64,000 nucleotides of DNA from Corynebacterium jeikeium (GTDB lineage Bacteria > Actinomycetota > Actinomycetes > Mycobacteriales > Mycobacteriaceae): assembly GCF_000738175.1 (NCBI RefSeq), contig NZ_JFCH01000011.1, forward strand, positions 147,670 through 211,669. Direction: 5' to 3'. The notes beneath the pieces are model-generated. The model was not told the origin of the DNA and ran no database searches. It saw only the letters and a program-made list of their open reading frames with translations. The stretch's first letter is position 1, and the number at the start of each line of letters is the position of its first letter. The translations under genes were made by a program, and so were the position numbers. Positions 9,123 through 18,817 of this stretch are shown here, piece by piece.

Positions 9123-10487
9123 CTACTTTTCCGGTCGCGCAGTCGCCACAAACTCCTGGCACACTTTTTCCCGCTGTTCATTCCACTGCCTGTACTGGCA
9201 GCCCACCGAAATCTGGTGCCCGTCCACCAGCCGCACGTGCCACAGGGTCGTCGAACTTGGATAGCTCTCCTCGTAACTCACCGGCTGGGTCGACACCACT
9301 GTCACCCCATCGTCGCCGCTGCTCACGTCGTTCAGCGCGCCGAGCATCGCCGCATCCATCTCCTCTTGTGTTTTCAGCGGAGTCTCCTTGGCCGCCACCA
9401 GTACGCGCATCCCCTTGTCGTCGCCGATGTATTCCTCCCGCGCTCGGGTTGCACTGCCTAAGTGCCACCCGTCCACATTCACGCTGATTGGTATGTCCGC
9501 ACGTCTTGAACTCTGGTCGGCTGTGGTCACGCCCCTTCTGTGCGGCTCGGGGAAGGGTTCGGTCGCCTCCTCGCCTGAATCTTCTGAGCCCGGTTCGTCT
9601 GCGAAAGGCTCCTCCGACTCCACGCTCGGGCGCCCCGGTGCACTCGCAGCGCCATCTGTGCTTTTCGTGCTTCCCGTGATTTCAGCGCTAGCCGTGTTCT
9701 CTGCTGCCTGCGAGTCGAACACCGTAAACGTCGCCACCAACCCTCCGACGATAAACAGCGCCAAGGCAGCCAACGCCGCGGGCAGCCTGCGGTTGTCTTT
9801 TCTTTCTTCCTTTTTTATTGACGCCCCCTCGTCCACCTCCTGCCACTCCTCCGCTTCCGCTACGGGTTCTGCTACCGCAGTGTCCGTATCTCGGTGGCGA
9901 ACCGGTTCGGCAAAGTTCAGGTGTTCCAGCTCTTGCTGTGCCAGCGCGAGCTCGCTGGCCACCCGCAGCACCACGTCGTTATCCACCAGCCGTGCGCGCA
10001 CGCCCATGATCCGCAGATAGTGCACAACTTGCACCGCAAAGGAGCCGGTAACCAGTACGTCTACCTCTCGCAGTCCGATGCCCCAAGGAAACAGCTCGCG
10101 AGGTTCCGGCGGGTTCACCGCCGCTGCCTCCGGGTACTCCTGTCGTTGTTCCAGCACCTCGCTGACCATCTCAAAGAGCTCGGAGAGCCTGCCGAGACTC
10201 AGCCCCGAACGCTGGAACTCCACGTCGTCCATTGCGTCCGCTCTACTCGCGGCACCCGCTTCGCTCGCAGTGCTCGCGGCACCCGCTGCACTATCGGCCC
10301 CCTCGTACTGCAAATATCCCGGACGTTGCATCTCGGCATCGCCGGTCACCACGAATCCTGTCGCCAGATCCGTCACCGTCATGCCGCTGACCAGCACACC
10401 CGATTCCTGCAGCGCCAGTGCCTCGGCCAGCAGTCCCCGGGCGTCCCCAATTCTCTGATCTACCCTCATCTTCTCCACCCCACTCAC
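9123..10487 (-). CDS. Type VII secretion-associated membrane protein (Rv3446c family)
   Basis: 454 residues, found in ESX-4 loci directly after eccC. There is a cytoplasmic N-terminal region of about 230 residues; one membrane helix LPAALAALALFIVGGLVATF near 240; a Ser/Glu/Pro-rich external linker; and a C-terminal domain carrying WHVRLVDGHQISVGCQ and VCQEFV, the Cys pair and fold mark of the Rv3446c C-terminal family. The juxtamembrane stretch ASIKKEERK is encoded by a copy of the dispersed TGACGCCCCCTC motif (9817-9830). GTG at 10487 leaves 6 bp to the eccC stop; an ATG at 10469 (MRVDQRIGD) is equally plausible. Confidence 0.8.
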   Translation of the reverse strand: MSGVEKMRVDQRIGDARGLLAEALALQESGVLVSGMTVTDLATGFVVTGDAEMQRPGYLQYEGADSAAGAASTASEAGAASRADAMDDVEFQRSGLSLGRLSELFEMVSEVLEQRQEYPEAAAVNPPEPRELFPWGIGLREVDVLVTGSFAVQVVHYLRIMGVRARLVDNDVVLRVASELALAQQELEHLNFAEPVRHRDTDTAVAEPVAEAEEWQEVDEGASIKKEERKDNRRLPAALAALALFIVGGLVATFTVFDSQAAENTASAEITGSTKSTDGAASAPGRPSVESEEPFADEPGSEDSGEEATEPFPEPHRRGVTTADQSSRRADIPISVNVDGWHLGSATRAREEYIGDDKGMRVLVAAKETPLKTQEEMDAAMLGALNDVSSGDDGVTVVSTQPVSYEESYPSSTTLWHVRLVDGHQISVGCQYRQWNEQREKVCQEFVATARPEK

Positions 10488-10493
10488 TTATTC

Positions 10494-13400
10494 TCAGTTC
10501 TGTTCCGCCACCTCGGCCACGTGCACCGTCCAGGTTTCTTTGTGCACATAGGCGGCGCGCCCCTGTGGGCGTCGTACTAAACGAACCCCCGCGATCGGCC
10601 CGTCCTCGCGCGGTGCAGAGAACAGCAACCACGCGCTCTGGTCGCGCATAGCCTGTGTCAGCGGCTGGTAGGCCGCGCGGGCGAACTGCCCCGAACGGCG
10701 GCCAAGCACCAGGTGCAAGCCGATGTCTGCGGCGTACGGCAACAGGGGAAGCAGCTGGTCGAGGCCGGGATCGGCGTCCGCATCGTCGACCACCACGAAT
10801 AGCTCCGGCCCGGACCACCAGGAGCGTTCCCGCAGCTGCTGCGGGGTCACGTCACTACCCGGAATTCGCTCCCGCAGCGTGGCAACCCACTCGGCAAGGT
10901 CCGCGCGGAAATCCTCCGGCACACGATAACCCGCAACCCCCAACAACCCGCGGCGTGTGTCCGTGACCAGGAACTCCGGCGGCTCGCCGGTGTGGCTGCG
11001 AGTATCGGCGACGGACTGCATCACCGCGCGCAGGGCAGTCGTCACGCCACTGCCCGCTTGACCAATGGCCACCAGGTGCGGGAATGTACCCCGATCCCAG
11101 CGGACCGGATCCAAGCGCGGGCCGCCAATGGCGAAGGCCTGCGGGTCGCCCAACTCCTGCCAACCGATGCGCTCCGGCAGCACCCGCATGGCCACCTCCG
11201 GCTCGCCGCGGCGGGCGCTTTCCATCCGCACATGTTCGACATCCTGCGCGGTGGAGTTGGCGAACTGCACGTGCTTTCCGCGGGGCGACACACCCCGGCC
11301 AGGCACGTCGGGCAGGGATTTCTGCGCATCGCGGAAGTGCGCATCCAGCGGGGTCATCCGCAGTTCGATCTGGCCGGTCAGCACGTCCCGCAGCGAGGGG
11401 CGGAAGTTCCACCGCAGTGCTGTGACCACCACGTGCAGGCCGCGCTCCAGGCCGGTGGTGGCCAGGCGGATGAGGCGCTGTTCTTCCTCGCCCGCCCCAC
11501 CGCTGGCCGTCCCCACCTGGTCCAGCCCGTCGATGATCAGCAGGCGCTGGCCTTCCGTCTGCTCCATCTCGTCGAACAGGCGAGCCAGCCCATCGGGCCC
11601 CACCACCGCCGCCACCTGCGGCAAACGCGCGAGATCCCGCAAGCCACCACCCGGGTCGAAGATGTACACAGGCCAGCCCGGTGAACTTAGAACCCACCCC
11701 AGCACCAGGCTGCGCACCGCCGTGGTCTTGCCTGTGCGCGGCTGGCCGACGATCGCCCAATGCTTACGGCGCAGGTCCACATCCATCGGCACCTGCAGCC
11801 CCTCGAAGGGCAGGTCCTCCAGTCCGATGCGGGCCACGCCCGGCGCGCGGGGCTCCATGACCTCACTGGCGGGCAGGTCTTCCGGCAGCGGCGGCAGCCA
11901 CACCGGGTTCTGGTTCGGCCCTTCTAGCCGGTCGATCACCATCTGCATGGTGGTGGTCTCCGCCTCCACGGTGGAGCCCAGCACCCGCACCAGCCGCTGG
12001 TCGCGGGGCAACTCCGGGCCGGAAACATAGGCCGAGTGGAAGCGCACCTTATCGCCGGCGGAAAGGATTGCCGCGCCCGGGGTGGCGGGCAGCTCGTAAG
12101 CCTCGGTGGTGCCGATCAGCGCCCGGGATTCGGAGGCAGAGAACGTGCGCAAGGCGATGCGGTAGCTCAGGTGGGATTCCAAACCGCGTAGGCGCCCTTC
12201 CTCCAGTCGCTGGGTGGCCAGCAGCAGGTGCATTCGCAGGCTGCGCCCCAGCCGCCCGATCGCGGCGAACACCTCGGCGAACTCGGGCCGGGCGTGCAAC
12301 AGCTCGGAGAACTCGTCCACCACGATAAACAACGCAGGCATCTGCCCTGGGTACACGCGGTTGTATTCGGCCGCCGTGGTCAGGCCTGCGGCGCGGAGCT
12401 TTTCTTGACGCCGATGCATCTCCCCCAGCAAACTATCCTGCATTCGGTCGACCAGCCCCGCCTCCTCAGCCAGGTTGGTGATCAGCGCCGACGTGTGGGG
12501 CAGCCGATCCATCCCCAGAAAGCTGGCGCCGCCCTTGAAGTCCACGAGCACAAAGTTCAGCTCCTCCGGACTGTGCTGGTGGGCGAAGCTGATCACCACG
12601 CTTTTCAGCAGTTCCGACTTCCCGCTACCGGTCGCACCCACGCACAGACCATGCGGGCCGATGCCTCCCAGGGCGGATTCCTTGATGTCCAGGTACACCG
12701 GCGCGCCAGAAAAGCCGATGGGCGCACGCAGTTCACCGCCCGGCAGTTCCAGCAGCGAGGTACTGGATTTCACGGTGGACCTGGCGCGGCAAATCTGCGC
12801 CAGCTCCACCTCGCTGAGCTGGTCGGCCACGCCGAAGGGCACCCAGCCATCGACGGTCCAGGCGCTTAGCAGGCACCCGCCGGCGGCATCGTCCACCTGC
12901 AGCAACAGACCGTGCCCCTTGGCGTTTTCTACCCATTCTTCGCTCGGGTCAGTAACCACTGCGCCGGCGACCACGGGGCTCTCACCCGTGCAGAAGTGCA
13001 CCTTGCGCGGCCCATCGTGCGGCAGCCATTCCTCGAAAGGCCCGGTGATCCCGATTATGTCCGGATCCTGCATCGCCAGTTGCGCCTGCATGGCGCGCGC
13101 CAATCCAGCCGCCCCGTCGCCGAGCAGCACGATGCAGTGGAAGCTAGCCAGTTCCACGGACACCGGGGCTTCGATGGTGGCATAGCGCAGCGCGACCTCC
13201 CGCAGGCTCATAGCGCTGACCGGCTCCAGGTCCTCCGGCGGGGCGTTCACCGGCACTTCCAGCGGATCGTCCGGGGTCTGCACCGCGGTGCCGATGCGCA
13301 CCACACCCGGCTCAGAAGTCACGTCGGTACCGGTGTGCACATGCGTCCACAGCGCCTGCGGATGCGGGTGGGCTGCCAGCATGCCCTGCAGCTGCTCGTC

Positions 13401-13670
13401 GTGGCTGCGCTGCACGCTGTCCTTCAGCGCGTCGATGTGCCGGTGGAACGAGCGCCGCGTTTCGTCCACATTCGCCCCTGGCTGGAACATCATCGCCATG
13501 CTGCCCAGCATCATCAGCGGAAAGATGAAGCTGATCGGGTTGCGTCCAGAACCGGACAGCACCATGGCGGCGACCATGCCCACCACCGCAACCAGCATGA
13601 CGGCAGGCAACAGCAGCCTGATGAAGGGTTGTTTGTCTTTCGGCAGCGTCGGTGGCGCCTGTGTTTGCAT
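10494..13670 (-). CDS. eccC4: Type VII secretion ATPase EccC (ESX-4 type)
   Basis: 1058 residues, an FtsK/SpoIIIE-family motor that recognises and drives WXG100 export through the membrane. Two N-terminal membrane helices (LLLPAVMLVAVVGMVAAMVL and ISFIFPLMMLGSMAMMF) precede three ATPase domains. Walker A of domain 1 is GATGSGKSELLKS near residue 342 with Walker B LFIVVDEFSEL. Domain 2 has GQPRTGKTTAVRSL near 640 with LLIIDGLDQV. Domain 3 reads GQAGSGVTTALRAV near 868, so the P-loop lysine is replaced by valine; it keeps an acidic LFVVVDDADAD strand. EccC and EccD are divergently transcribed with 230 bp between them. Confidence 0.96.
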   Translation of the reverse strand: MQTQAPPTLPKDKQPFIRLLLPAVMLVAVVGMVAAMVLSGSGRNPISFIFPLMMLGSMAMMFQPGANVDETRRSFHRHIDALKDSVQRSHDEQLQGMLAAHPHPQALWTHVHTGTDVTSEPGVVRIGTAVQTPDDPLEVPVNAPPEDLEPVSAMSLREVALRYATIEAPVSVELASFHCIVLLGDGAAGLARAMQAQLAMQDPDIIGITGPFEEWLPHDGPRKVHFCTGESPVVAGAVVTDPSEEWVENAKGHGLLLQVDDAAGGCLLSAWTVDGWVPFGVADQLSEVELAQICRARSTVKSSTSLLELPGGELRAPIGFSGAPVYLDIKESALGGIGPHGLCVGATGSGKSELLKSVVISFAHQHSPEELNFVLVDFKGGASFLGMDRLPHTSALITNLAEEAGLVDRMQDSLLGEMHRRQEKLRAAGLTTAAEYNRVYPGQMPALFIVVDEFSELLHARPEFAEVFAAIGRLGRSLRMHLLLATQRLEEGRLRGLESHLSYRIALRTFSASESRALIGTTEAYELPATPGAAILSAGDKVRFHSAYVSGPELPRDQRLVRVLGSTVEAETTTMQMVIDRLEGPNQNPVWLPPLPEDLPASEVMEPRAPGVARIGLEDLPFEGLQVPMDVDLRRKHWAIVGQPRTGKTTAVRSLVLGWVLSSPGWPVYIFDPGGGLRDLARLPQVAAVVGPDGLARLFDEMEQTEGQRLLIIDGLDQVGTASGGAGEEEQRLIRLATTGLERGLHVVVTALRWNFRPSLRDVLTGQIELRMTPLDAHFRDAQKSLPDVPGRGVSPRGKHVQFANSTAQDVEHVRMESARRGEPEVAMRVLPERIGWQELGDPQAFAIGGPRLDPVRWDRGTFPHLVAIGQAGSGVTTALRAVMQSVADTRSHTGEPPEFLVTDTRRGLLGVAGYRVPEDFRADLAEWVATLRERIPGSDVTPQQLRERSWWSGPELFVVVDDADADPGLDQLLPLLPYAADIGLHLVLGRRSGQFARAAYQPLTQAMRDQSAWLLFSAPREDGPIAGVRLVRRPQGRAAYVHKETWTVHVAEVAEQN

Positions 13671-13903
13671 GGTGAAAAATCCCCCGGTTTACCTGCTTGT
13701 CCCCAACTAATCCCCATCCAACCCCCTGGATGTTGTTTTTGATTCTAAACCTTCCCCGGACAACCCGCAGGGCAAGCGAGTTCGCCTCGCCTGGGTTACT
13801 ATCTGTGCCGTGTAATAAACACCGGCGGGGTCCAAAGGGGGGATCCTCGCTGCAGATTCAATCGGGCACGGTCTAAACGTGCACCACCAGGGGGATTTCT
13901 ACT

Positions 13904-15055
13904 GTGCTAGCTCTCAGCATTTCCGTGCCTGCGAAGGGCACCACTATCAACGCTGCAATCGCCGACCATGTGCCTGTCGCGGAGCTCATACCGCACCTTG
14001 TGGATGCGGAGCCGGGGGAACACTGGATCCTCCACCGGGCGGTTGGGCAGGTTCAGCCCCAGCACACTCTGGCGGAGGCTGGGGTGCGCCCCGGAGAGTC
14101 GCTGACCTTGCAGATCGCCACCGTTCCCGCCCCGCCGGCCGAGGCTGTCGAGGAGCTCTCCGGCCCTATCCCCGCTAGCCCTGCTTCCTGGATCGCCGCG
14201 GCCATCGTTGCGCTGTTCAGCCTTCAAGCCACTCCCGCGTGGCACCCTTTGGATAATCAGTTGGTTGGAGCTGGGGGCGTCCTTAACCTCAACCATTCGG
14301 CAGACACCGCAACGATCGTGGCAACCGCAGTGGTGGCACTGGCTACGGCGGCGGCTTCGCTGCACCACCGCAACTTCACCTACCTCGCCGCAATCCTTGG
14401 TTTCGGGCTGGGGCTGCACGTGAATGTGCTGTGTGCATGCTTTGTGGCGGCTCTCATGGTGTGGCGCAGCGGCCCGGCGCGGATTGTGACGGCCACGTGG
14501 GTGGTGTTCGCAGCGATGAATTTCTGGCCGGGGATTACTCTGCTGCTGGCGATGTTCGCGCTGGCTTACTCGGGGCAGATTGCGATCGGACTGGCGGGCA
14601 TCAAGCTGCCAAAGGTGCCCGCGACTGGTGTGTTTACTCAGCCGACGACCACCCGAGCGGGCCAGGTGGTGGAGGTGCATTCCGCCCTGGTGGTAGCAAT
14701 CGTGGCGGTGTTGAGTGCGTGCGTGTACCAGTTGGCGCCGTGGGGTGAGCCGCTGAGCCTGTGGCGTGCAGCGCTGCTAGTGCTGGTGGCCGTACTGGGT
14801 GTGAGCGCGCGCAGCACCCGACCGGTGCATTCGGTGGCGCTGGCGGTGCTGTCCGCGACGACGATTCTGTGGTTGGCGCTGCACGAACCCTGGGGTGCGG
14901 CGTGCCTGGTGCTGGTTGGCCTGCCGGCGGTGCGCGTGCAGTCGCCGATGTTGGGGCGGGTGATCGATATGGTGGAGGCCGTCGCGTTCTGTCTGGCCAT
15001 CCCCCTGGCGCTGCAGACCACAGGAATCTTCGAGGCGATTCGGGGCATCGGCTGA
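13904..15055 (+). CDS. eccD4: Type VII secretion membrane channel protein EccD (ESX-4 type)
   Basis: 383 residues. It starts with a ubiquitin-like YukD domain (residues 1-80: LALSISVPAKGTTINAAIAD and RPGESLTLQIATV), followed by about ten hydrophobic helices to the C-terminus, the predicted inner-membrane channel of the ESX complex. It is somewhat shorter than typical EccD (450-500). The GTG start at 13904 has AGGGGGA 10 nt upstream. The stop TGA overlaps the mycP ATG by one base (TGATG), so translation is coupled. Confidence 0.92.
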   Translation: MLALSISVPAKGTTINAAIADHVPVAELIPHLVDAEPGEHWILHRAVGQVQPQHTLAEAGVRPGESLTLQIATVPAPPAEAVEELSGPIPASPASWIAAAIVALFSLQATPAWHPLDNQLVGAGGVLNLNHSADTATIVATAVVALATAAASLHHRNFTYLAAILGFGLGLHVNVLCACFVAALMVWRSGPARIVTATWVVFAAMNFWPGITLLLAMFALAYSGQIAIGLAGIKLPKVPATGVFTQPTTTRAGQVVEVHSALVVAIVAVLSACVYQLAPWGEPLSLWRAALLVLVAVLGVSARSTRPVHSVALAVLSATTILWLALHEPWGAACLVLVGLPAVRVQSPMLGRVIDMVEAVAFCLAIPLALQTTGIFEAIRGIG

Positions 15056-16242
15056 TGATCATCCAGGATTCCTCGCCACACGGGAACTGCCAGGAAGGCA
15101 CCGTTGCGGCGCCCGGTACCGTGCCTTTGCCGGATATTGACGCCCCCTCGTACCCAGCGCTGCACGCCCTGTCCCGGGGCCGGGACGTGGACGTGGCTGT
15201 GATTGATACGGGCTCCGCTGGGCCGGGCGTGGTGGGAGACCGCGATTTTTGTGTGTTGCACGGGTCCGTGGTGACCAGCGTGTTGCGGGCGATAGCGCCG
15301 GAAGCCAAGGTGCATTCGTTTAGGCATAACGCGGTTTCCTCCCGGGCTGAGGGCACGGTGGAGGATCTGGTTCGCGCGATCGACCGGGCGTTGAAGGCAC
15401 GGGTGAAGGTCATCAATATTTCGATGGTTGCCTGCGAGGATACGGCGGAACTACGGGAGGCCGTCGGCCGGGCAGAGAAGGCCGGAGTGCTGGTGGTGGC
15501 TTCCACGGGCAACACGGGGCAGTGCCCGGAGGGGGCGCCGACGTTTCCTTCCAGTCTGGATTCTGTGCTGGCCGTGGGGGCCGTGGCGCCGCGGGCGCAG
15601 GAGTTGGTAGCGGCTGGCGCAGGATCCAGTGCCGGGGCTGCTCCGGATGCAGCCGCGGGGACCAGCACCGGAGCTAGTGCAGTGAAAACGAACTCCGCCG
15701 ACCAGGGGCGCGTGCCTGCGCAGTACAGCGCGCCGACGCACTGGGTAGATCTGTTCGCCCCTGGCGGGCCGGTCGAAGGGCAGGTGGACGTGCGCGGAAA
15801 GGTGCACACCATCGTCGGCAACCCCGATCCTTTCGAAGGCACCAGCTTCGCCGCGCCAGTAGTTTCCGGGACCGCGGCGCTGGTCTGGCAGATCGTCCCG
15901 CACCTCAGCGTGCAGGAGGTCCGCGAACTGCTGTCCTCCACAGCCTCTCCCGGTGCGAGCGGCCCGGGGTTAGGAAAGCAGATGTTGGTTGTGAATCCCG
16001 CCGCAGCCGTGGATAAGGCGCTCGATCTGCGGGATGCGCGAGCCAGCGATGGCTCAGCCGACGCACGCTACGAGCTGCAGACTGTCAGCTCCCATCCTCA
16101 CCAGCCGGAGGCCGCCGACTACTCCGTGCCGGTCGTGCTCTCCCTAGTGCTGGCGCTGGGCATCATCGCTACGGTCGTCTGTCGAGCTTTCTCCGCAGAC
16201 AGCAGGCCACCGTCGGGCAACGAGGCCACGCGGGCAAACTGA
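15055..16242 (+). CDS. mycP4: Mycosin, subtilisin-like serine protease of the ESX-4 system, apparently without signal peptide
   Basis: 395 residues from the ATG overlapping the eccD stop. The catalytic triad is intact: Asp51 (VAVIDTG), His69 (CVLHGSVVTSV) and Ser264 (FEGTSFAAPVVSG). A C-terminal membrane helix (SVPVVLSLVLALGIIATVV) anchors it. Mycosins normally begin with a signal peptide and face the outside; this start (MIIQDSSPHGNCQEG) is polar with no hydrophobic core, and upstream in-frame codons only read through eccD in another frame. The Asp-His spacing of 18 is short because loops present in mycobacterial mycosins are missing. The 3' end overlaps the convergent eccB by 124 bp. Confidence 0.9.
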   Translation: MIIQDSSPHGNCQEGTVAAPGTVPLPDIDAPSYPALHALSRGRDVDVAVIDTGSAGPGVVGDRDFCVLHGSVVTSVLRAIAPEAKVHSFRHNAVSSRAEGTVEDLVRAIDRALKARVKVINISMVACEDTAELREAVGRAEKAGVLVVASTGNTGQCPEGAPTFPSSLDSVLAVGAVAPRAQELVAAGAGSSAGAAPDAAAGTSTGASAVKTNSADQGRVPAQYSAPTHWVDLFAPGGPVEGQVDVRGKVHTIVGNPDPFEGTSFAAPVVSGTAALVWQIVPHLSVQEVRELLSSTASPGASGPGLGKQMLVVNPAAAVDKALDLRDARASDGSADARYELQTVSSHPHQPEAADYSVPVVLSLVLALGIIATVVCRAFSADSRPPSGNEATRAN

Positions 16243-17417
16243 ACATTGTGCTCCGCAGTGAACCCCAGGGCGCGCAACTCGGCCTGGCTGCCCACGGAGT
16301 AGCGCACGCCGTTATCGCTAACCAGCACGTATCCGCGCTCCGTCTTCAGCGCCGACGTGCCCCGCGGGCCGTAAAAGGCGGTTGGATCTTCGGCGGCCAG
16401 TACGGCGCTGATTCCGGCTGAGTCCACGCCCTGCCCGCCACCGGCACTCGCACCAGCACCAGCACCGTCACCATCCTCCGGCTCCGCCAACCCCTCCGGC
16501 CCCGCGCACACCATCTGCGGCTGCGCCCACGTCACGGGCTGCTCGCCGTCGAACTCCGGGATTCCCGCCAACACGTCCACGCTCGGCTGGCGCATCACAT
16601 CCGCAAGTGGTGCCTCCACCGGCGGCACGGGGCTACTGGCCAGGGCAAAGTCGCGCCGCGATCCCTTGACCTCCCCCACGCCCGCTCGGTCCACCAGAAA
16701 CGCCCGGTCGCCAGACGTGATTACCCTGCCCGCCACGTCGAAAGGCGCGGGCATCTTCGTCTTTCCCGCCGGCATGGCGATGTCGGGGCTGCGACGAAAC
16801 TGCTGGACCAACCCATCGCTGGCGGGCACCGCCTCCGTGCCGAAAGCTCGGGCTGCGTCTGGAGTGATGCGGGCGCGAGTGGTGGCGTCAATAAGCCAAT
16901 AACCCGAAGGCGCAGCCAGCAGAGCGTGGCGATGCGCCTTGATGTGCTCGACGGCCACGACCGTGCCCACGCCACCGGCTGAACGGTCGCAGTACAGCCA
17001 CTCGCGGTCCGGCGCGGCGGAAAGCGCCGGCACCTGCGGAATGCCGATCGGCTGCCCCAACGGCACCTGAGATAGCTGTTCAGCGGTGGTCTTCTGTACC
17101 TCTACGGGCTGCTGCAGAATCAGCCGCGCGGAGGCGACGTTCGTGATCGGATGGTAGGAATCCTCCAGGCGCAGGTGCAGCGTGCCGGTCTCGTCGGCCA
17201 CCAGGTCGGCTCCGTCCAGGCTCGGCTGTGGGCGCAGTAGCCCCAGCATCACCGCACCACCGGCGATCAACAGGCTCAGCAGCACGCCGACAACCAGCGC
17301 CCGCCGCTGGCTGCGGAGTGGATCGTGGGCCATCCGCGGATCCCCAATAACCAGCGCGAGCTCGAGCCTGCGCAGCAGAAAATTAAACCCAGATACTTGT
17401 ATCCCCGTTGTGCGCAT
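16119..17417 (-). CDS. eccB4: Type VII secretion membrane protein EccB (ESX-4 type)
   Basis: 432 residues. The opening is the EccB signature: QVSGFNFLLRRLELALV, then DPRMAHDPLRSQRRALVVG, followed by one membrane helix (VGVLLSLLIAGGAVMLGLL) and a long periplasmic domain of short repeats with a Cys pair (WLYCDRSAG, QMVCAGPEG). It is part of the ESX core complex with EccC and EccD. It runs convergently into mycP with a 124 bp overlap of coding ends and has only 68 bp to the divergent downstream gene. Confidence 0.93.
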   Translation of the reverse strand: MRTTGIQVSGFNFLLRRLELALVIGDPRMAHDPLRSQRRALVVGVLLSLLIAGGAVMLGLLRPQPSLDGADLVADETGTLHLRLEDSYHPITNVASARLILQQPVEVQKTTAEQLSQVPLGQPIGIPQVPALSAAPDREWLYCDRSAGGVGTVVAVEHIKAHRHALLAAPSGYWLIDATTRARITPDAARAFGTEAVPASDGLVQQFRRSPDIAMPAGKTKMPAPFDVAGRVITSGDRAFLVDRAGVGEVKGSRRDFALASSPVPPVEAPLADVMRQPSVDVLAGIPEFDGEQPVTWAQPQMVCAGPEGLAEPEDGDGAGAGASAGGGQGVDSAGISAVLAAEDPTAFYGPRGTSALKTERGYVLVSDNGVRYSVGSQAELRALGFTAEHNVQFARVASLPDGGLLSAEKARQTTVAMMPSASTRESTTGTE

Positions 17418-17485
17418 GGTTACTGCGCTCCCCCTTTTATTGTGTTTTGTTGTTTCTAGCCCCCGCTAGCGCGCTTAAGTATTTC

Positions 17486-18817
17486 ATGGTTGAATTGCTT
17501 GCGCGAGGCGAACCTCGCATTCGGGGGAATTTCATACTTTGGGGGTTGGGAATAATGGGTTCAGTGGCGCTTTTTGCTGCCGATTCTGCCGATGCTAGGC
17601 ATACTGCCTGGTGGACGTGGGTTTTGTGTGCGTTGGTGGCGATCGGATGCATCGCAGCGGGCTGGTTAGCCTTCGCCCGCAGCCGCGCCACCACGGACCA
17701 GGGCACGCGCTGGTTCCGCCTGCTCTGCGTGCACGACAGGTTGTGGGGCGAGCCGTCGTCGCGGCGGATTTCTGCCGACCGGTTGGCCGGTGGTTTGGGT
17801 CTTTCTCTTGTGGACGCCACCCTCTCCACCGCAACCGTCCCCACCAAACCTTTCGGGCGCGGCTGGTTGGGGGATGCCTCTGCCACCCTGGTCGGCGTGC
17901 CAGAGCACGCGGCGGCGCGGATGCCTTTTGCCGCCAGCGGGTGCGGGGTGTGGGCTCTGCCCGCGGAGGCTCCGCCGGTGGGCGCGCAGGTATCCGGCTT
18001 GGCGGATCAGTTGAGCATTCCGCCTGCACCGGGATGGTTTATCGGGCTGACCGACGCGGGCGAATCCATGCTGGTGCATCCCATCCCCGGCGCGACTTTT
18101 GCGGTGTTTGGAACGAGCGGGCAGCTGCGTGCGCTGGAGGGGTCGATGAATTGGCCGGAAGAGCTATTCGAGCTGCACAGGTTCAGTGGTAACGCTGCTA
18201 GCGCCAACGGAATGGCTAATCCCACAGGCGATGAGGGGACGAAGACCCAGGTACTGCTCGTGGAGGTCCCCGCAGCTTCTCGCGGACCGCGCAACCCACA
18301 TAGTTCGCACAGTTCGCGCAACGGGAGTGTCGGCTTCGCTGCTGCGGAGGACGTGCTCGCCCAGGGGCGCGAGCGCCTGCAACTGCTGGGGCGCCCCACG
18401 GTGGATGTGTACATCGCGGTGCCGCCGGTTGGCACGGGCACGATCCTGGCTCACGGTGAGCACCGGGAGTACTTCAACTTCTTCGCCGTCACGGCTCCCG
18501 CGCCGAAGCCAGCGCCGAAGCCAGCGCCGCAGCCGGTGCCACAGAATGCGCCGGTTGCCGCTCCGGCTACAGCTCCGACGGCGGGTGCAGCCACTCCCGC
18601 GCCCGCTCGTTCAAGGCGTGCAAAGCATCGCCGCGCGAGGCCGAATGCGCACAAGCACCGTTTCCCTCACGGCGCGGTGTCTGGCTCTGCATCCGGCGCC
18701 GTGTCTGGCTCCGTGGCTCCTGCGGCGGCGGGAGCCGACCCGCTCCCACTACCGACCGGCGAACGCTTGGCGCGGGTCGTCAGCGCGCGTTCCGCCAGCT
18801 CCTCGTCGGCCGGGTAA
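17486..18817 (+). CDS. Membrane protein of the ESX-4 locus, possible EccE-like component
   Basis: About 443 residues, not securely recognised. Two membrane helices lie near the N-terminus ([17 protein letters not shown] and [20 protein letters not shown]), then a soluble domain ([40 protein letters not shown]) and a disordered Pro/Ala/basic tail ([30 protein letters not shown]). Two N-terminal helices plus a cytoplasmic domain is the layout of EccE, which some ESX-4 loci carry and the M. tuberculosis ESX-4 lacks. The start is uncertain (ATG at 17486 or 17555; an open frame extends to 17408). The 3' end overlaps truA tail to tail by 151 bp. Confidence 0.6.
   Translation: MVELLARGEPRIRGNFILWGLGIMGSVALFAADSADARHTAWWTWVLCALVAIGCIAAGWLAFARSRATTDQGTRWFRLLCVHDRLWGEPSSRRISADRLAGGLGLSLVDATLSTATVPTKPFGRGWLGDASATLVGVPEHAAARMPFAASGCGVWALPAEAPPVGAQVSGLADQLSIPPAPGWFIGLTDAGESMLVHPIPGATFAVFGTSGQLRALEGSMNWPEELFELHRFSGNAASANGMANPTGDEGTKTQVLLVEVPAASRGPRNPHSSHSSRNGSVGFAAAEDVLAQGRERLQLLGRPTVDVYIAVPPVGTGTILAHGEHREYFNFFAVTAPAPKPAPKPAPQPVPQNAPVAAPATAPTAGAATPAPARSRRAKHRRARPNAHKHRFPHGAVSGSASGAVSGSVAPAAAGADPLPLPTGERLARVVSARSASSSSAG

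Noticed and set aside
14761..15054. N-terminal extension of the mycosin that might contain a leader
   Set aside because: It lies wholly inside eccD in another frame, is Gly/Ala/Arg-rich without a hydrophobic core, and TGATG coupling at 15055 is a better start.
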